Assembly: GCA_934167695.1 (NCBI GenBank)
Contig: CAKPLP010000006.1
Coordinates: 21,492 to 85,491 of the forward strand
Length of the DNA: 64,000 nucleotides
Direction: 5' to 3'
Origin: an uncultured Bacilli bacterium
Lineage (GTDB): Bacteria; Bacillota_I; Bacilli_A; RF39; UBA660
Position numbers and translations under genes: made by a program. Positions 62,070 to 64,000 of the stretch are shown here, one piece after another (positions within the stretch are counted from its first letter, which is position 1; each line of letters opens with the position of its first letter). The notes beneath the pieces were generated by a model. It did not search any database, was not told the DNA's origin, and saw nothing but the letters and a program-made list of their open reading frames with translations.

Positions 62070-62804
62070 ATGATCTGTTTAAAAGATGAAGATGGTAGCC
62101 CTAGAGATGATGGTATTAATAGTAACACATATAATTTGTTATTTTGTGATTATCATAATCTAACAGAAAAAGATCAGGGAAGTTATGAAAATCTTGTAGT
62201 AATAAGAACTATTGAATTATTTACTAAATTAGAAGAAAAGAAAATATTTATAAAATTGTTAAAGTTATTTTATAAGAATAAGATAATTGATATAAATAAA
62301 ATTACATTTAATGATAAAATTGGACAATATGAATATAGAGATAATGATTTAGTACTTACTTTTGATAAAATTTCTAATCATTTTGAAGACAAAAAACTAA
62401 TAAAAGAATTAACTTCTAAAGCGAGAGATGGAAAATGTCATGTTAGGGCGTTGGATCTTTCTCCAAATATTGATGGCTCAAGAATTGTTACTGGTTATGT
62501 TACGATTGGAAAGAATAAGGTTTTACATTCAGTTATAGAATATGAATATAATGGAGAAACTATTATACTAGATTGGACAATGAATTTAAAAATAACTAAG
62601 GAACAATATATTAAATTAACTAAGTTTGTTGAATTTACTTCTCTTGATGGAAAAAAAGTTGTAGATGAAATTGACAATATATTTGCAAAGATTGGTATAT
62701 CTGCAAAAGCTTATTTAGTGTTTAGAGATGAATTAATGAGGGATCTTGAGAAAAATGAATTAATTTTTCAACCATCTGAAAATAATATAAAAAAATCAAA
62801 ATAA
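62070..62804 (+). CDS. Unknown protein with possible Cys-His-Asp catalytic triad
   Basis: This 244-residue protein starts at ATG 62070 behind AAGGTGAT, 43 bases after tRNA-Thr. There is no signal peptide. Residues about 120-170 show DGKCHVRALDLS (Cys), then KNKVLHSVIEYEYNGETIIL (His) and DWTMN (Asp). This order and the spacing fit a transglutaminase/papain-like cysteine fold, but no family is recognised and the N-terminal 110 residues (helical, charged) are unknown. Treat the catalytic assignment as a suggestion. Confidence 0.6.
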   Translation: MICLKDEDGSPRDDGINSNTYNLLFCDYHNLTEKDQGSYENLVVIRTIELFTKLEEKKIFIKLLKLFYKNKIIDINKITFNDKIGQYEYRDNDLVLTFDKISNHFEDKKLIKELTSKARDGKCHVRALDLSPNIDGSRIVTGYVTIGKNKVLHSVIEYEYNGETIILDWTMNLKITKEQYIKLTKFVEFTSLDGKKVVDEIDNIFAKIGISAKAYLVFRDELMRDLEKNELIFQPSENNIKKSK

Positions 62805-63159
62805 AATATGCATTAATATATAATTTATAATATGTTCATATGATGAAAAAAGAAGTACTTAATCTAATGTGGATTCATTACTATTTTTTTGTTGTTTGTT
62901 CCACTTCTTCCTTTAGGGTACCAGATTGATTGATACTTGAACTTTTCGAGATAAATATAAAAACTACTTTTCAATTAAATTGGAAGTAGTTTTATTTTGG
63001 AAATTTAATAGCACATTTGCAAATTGGGATTATCAATTAATACGTTTTTATTTTGTTCTACCGTCTAAACCTAATTCTGATTTATATGGGTTCTCATCTC
63101 AAACAGAATAAACACCATTCATATCAAGTTTATTTTCTTCTAATTGTTCTTCTACTTTG
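62805..63159. other. Gene-poor interval with a terminator and decayed coding fragments
   Basis: This stretch holds the terminator at 62959-62998 and, on the minus strand, short readable fragments split by stops. One (about 63048-63180) reads FIKVEEQLEENKLDMNGVYS, then V-stop, then DENPYKSELGLDGRTK before a final stop; a second (about 62872-62953) contains YQSIWYPKGRSGTNNK. They look like remains of genes, not active ones. Confidence 0.45.
62959..62998. terminator. Hairpin terminator downstream of the 62070 gene
   Basis: AAAACTACTTTTCAATT pairs with AATTGGAAGTAGTTTT, followed by TATTTT; A residues precede it, so it can work in both directions. Confidence 0.7.
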
Positions 63160-63363
63160 ATGAATCGATTTATTGAAAGACTAAAAAGTGGTGAATTAAA
63201 AATAGAGACATGTCCTCAAGCAGAAGTTGGTACTGAATTAAATGAAGATTTTATCATTCAACAATTAGAAGCTTATCAAAGATTATTAGATTCTGAGATA
63301 ATTAAAAAAAATTCAAAAAAGGAACAAGGACCAGTTAAAAGATTAATTTTAAATAATAAATAA
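63160..63363 (+). CDS. Short unknown ORF, possible gene remnant
   Basis: A 67-codon frame starts at ATG 63160 (MNRFIERLKSGELKIETC) and contains VGTELNEDFIIQQLEAYQRL. The amino-acid pattern looks protein-like and helical, but no ribosome site precedes the start, and its 5' part overlaps the antisense decayed fragment. It may be the surviving end of a longer gene. No family is recognised. Confidence 0.35.
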   Translation: MNRFIERLKSGELKIETCPQAEVGTELNEDFIIQQLEAYQRLLDSEIIKKNSKKEQGPVKRLILNNK

Positions 63364-63470
63364 TAATTGTATTTATGGAATTTAACATCAAACTTATAAA
63401 TTGATATCTTGGTTACTGTGTGTGGTTTAGTTATTTATTATAATTAAATCAATGGATGATTAAAAAATTA

Positions 63471-63479
63471 TGGTATAAT
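63471..63479 (+). promoter_or_regulatory. Extended -10 promoter of the HTH/TPR gene
   Basis: TGG immediately followed by TATAAT forms a TGn extended -10 element; no good -35 box is seen. Confidence 0.55.
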
Positions 63480-63518
63480 TAGCTTAACAGAAGTGAAAAG
63501 CAAGGAGAAATTAGAAAA

Positions 63519-64000
63519 ATGATAAATAAAGAAAATTTAAATAGTATGTATAATGGTTTAATAGATGAAAAGAAATTGAAAACAAAAGAATTAAATAGTT
63601 ATGGTTTTAATTCAAAAGATTTAACTGATTTAATTAATGATGGAGTTCTTGAAAGAGTTAAGAGAGGCTATTATTCGTTTTTATCTATAGATGATTTATT
63701 TTGTTATGGAAAACAGCTTATTGCCTCAAAGGAATATGATAAAGCAACTGCATGCTTTAAAAAATGTTATGAGTTAGTTCCAAATCATTTAGGAGCTTGT
63801 TTTCAATTATTTTTAAGAGCTGTTAAATCAAAGAACTATGAAGAGGCATTTATTTATTTTGAACATTTTTATGATAGTGATAATGAATATTATAATAGTG
63901 ATAGTAATTTCTACTTATATTTACTTAGTATGATAACAGAAATTCCTGAACAACATAGAGAATATGCTAAATACTTAAAATTAGAAGATATTAGAGTTGA
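63519..64000 (+). CDS. N-terminal HTH plus TPR-like protein, cut by window edge
   Basis: The start is ATG 63519, 11 bases after AAGGAG. The frame is open for 160 codons to the window edge. Residues about 18-50 (KTKELNSYGFNSKDLTDLIN, then GVLERVKRGYYSF) resemble the winged-helix head of AbiEi-type antitoxin/regulator proteins. After that comes a TPR-like repeat region (YGKQLIASKEYDKATACFKK near 65-85; AVKSKNYEEAFIYFEHFY near 105-122). A regulatory or scaffold role is possible. Its C-terminus is unknown. Confidence 0.65.
   Translation, partial: MINKENLNSMYNGLIDEKKLKTKELNSYGFNSKDLTDLINDGVLERVKRGYYSFLSIDDLFCYGKQLIASKEYDKATACFKKCYELVPNHLGACFQLFLRAVKSKNYEEAFIYFEHFYDSDNEYYNSDSNFYLYLLSMITEIPEQHREYAKYLKLEDIRV

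Noticed and set aside
63048..63180. Evidence that the organism reads TGA as Trp
   Set aside because: Genes here end in TGA (for example the 7479 and 35932 genes) and use TGG freely for Trp; the TGA lies in a decayed fragment.
1..64000. Insertion sequences, prophage or integrative element
   Set aside because: No transposase, integrase, phage structural gene or paired terminal repeats were found; the two surface-gene copies are the only long dispersed repeat.

Overview
The window is a strongly AT-rich stretch of a low-GC, Gram-positive-type (Bacillota) chromosome. Signs of this are a glmS ribozyme, two T-box leaders ahead of aminoacyl-tRNA synthetase operons, CIRCE heat-shock operators, the mraZ-rsmH-ftsL-PBP division cluster, mreC/mreD, comEA/comEC, dnaI, and spore-coat type genes (CotJ, YjcZ). 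TGG encodes Trp and TGA is used as a stop, so the code is the standard bacterial one and not the mycoplasma code. The best guess is an uncultivated, gut-type member of the Bacilli/Erysipelotrichia-like lineages. That is inference; no rRNA gene is present.

Layout. 1-3.1 kb: divergent cell-wall genes (a truncated LysM/peptidoglycan-binding gene; a SpoIID-like plus peptidoglycan-binding protein) and a single-module Clp-like AAA ATPase. 3.2-4.3 kb: copy A of a surface-protein family. 4.3-7.4 kb: glmS under its ribozyme, a propeller-like protein, tRNA-His. 7.4-9.9 kb: a three-gene operon repeating the wall theme (four LysM modules, then a split version of the SpoIID-like protein). 10-18.4 kb: unknown helical protein, Mbeg1-like hydrolase, CIRCE-controlled htpG, GNAT, transglutaminase-like protein, phosphoketolase, CotJA-CotJB fusion and CotJC. 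18.4-28.2 kb: degenerate GGDEF protein, a giant degenerate cyclic-glucan-synthase-like protein, CIRCE-controlled hsp20, pta, two unknowns. 28.2-31.8 kb: T-box, HD hydrolase, valS. 31.9-36.8 kb: membrane-anchored proteins, radC, mreCD, NodB-like protein. 36.8-44.7 kb: smc, def, a small YjcZ-like gene, ftsW, comEA, comEC. 44.8-47.0 kb: NPCBM surface protein and copy B of the surface family, with an 11-G tract that puts it out of frame. 47.1-53.1 kb: dnaI, a degenerate RNase R-like protein, TetR and a YhgE/Pip exporter-like protein. 53.2-55.7 kb: T-box, small unknown gene, thrS. 55.7-56.7 kb: a hidden reverse-strand gene. 56.9-60.8 kb: mra division cluster. 60.8-64 kb: DUF1003 protein, lipoprotein, tRNA-Arg, tRNA-Thr, a possible Cys-His-Asp enzyme, a decayed region, and the start of an HTH/TPR gene.

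How the genes work together. Most of the content is envelope building (glmS precursor supply, mraZ/rsmH/ftsL/PBP, ftsW, mreCD, SpoIID-like and LysM proteins), translation (valS, thrS, def, tRNAs) and heat shock (htpG and hsp20 share one HrcA/CIRCE geometry). Xfp and Pta form a short route from sugar phosphates through acetyl-phosphate to acetyl-CoA.

Most notable are: (i) a probable phase-variation switch, an 11-G tract between a good ribosome site and a secreted-protein reading frame, with a mosaic sister copy 42 kb away; (ii) three genes whose only well-placed start codon is ATA, one of them a full 332-residue gene with no in-frame ATG/GTG/TTG in its first two thirds; and (iii) two large intact proteins, RNase R-like and cyclic-glucan-synthase-like, that appear to have lost catalytic motifs.
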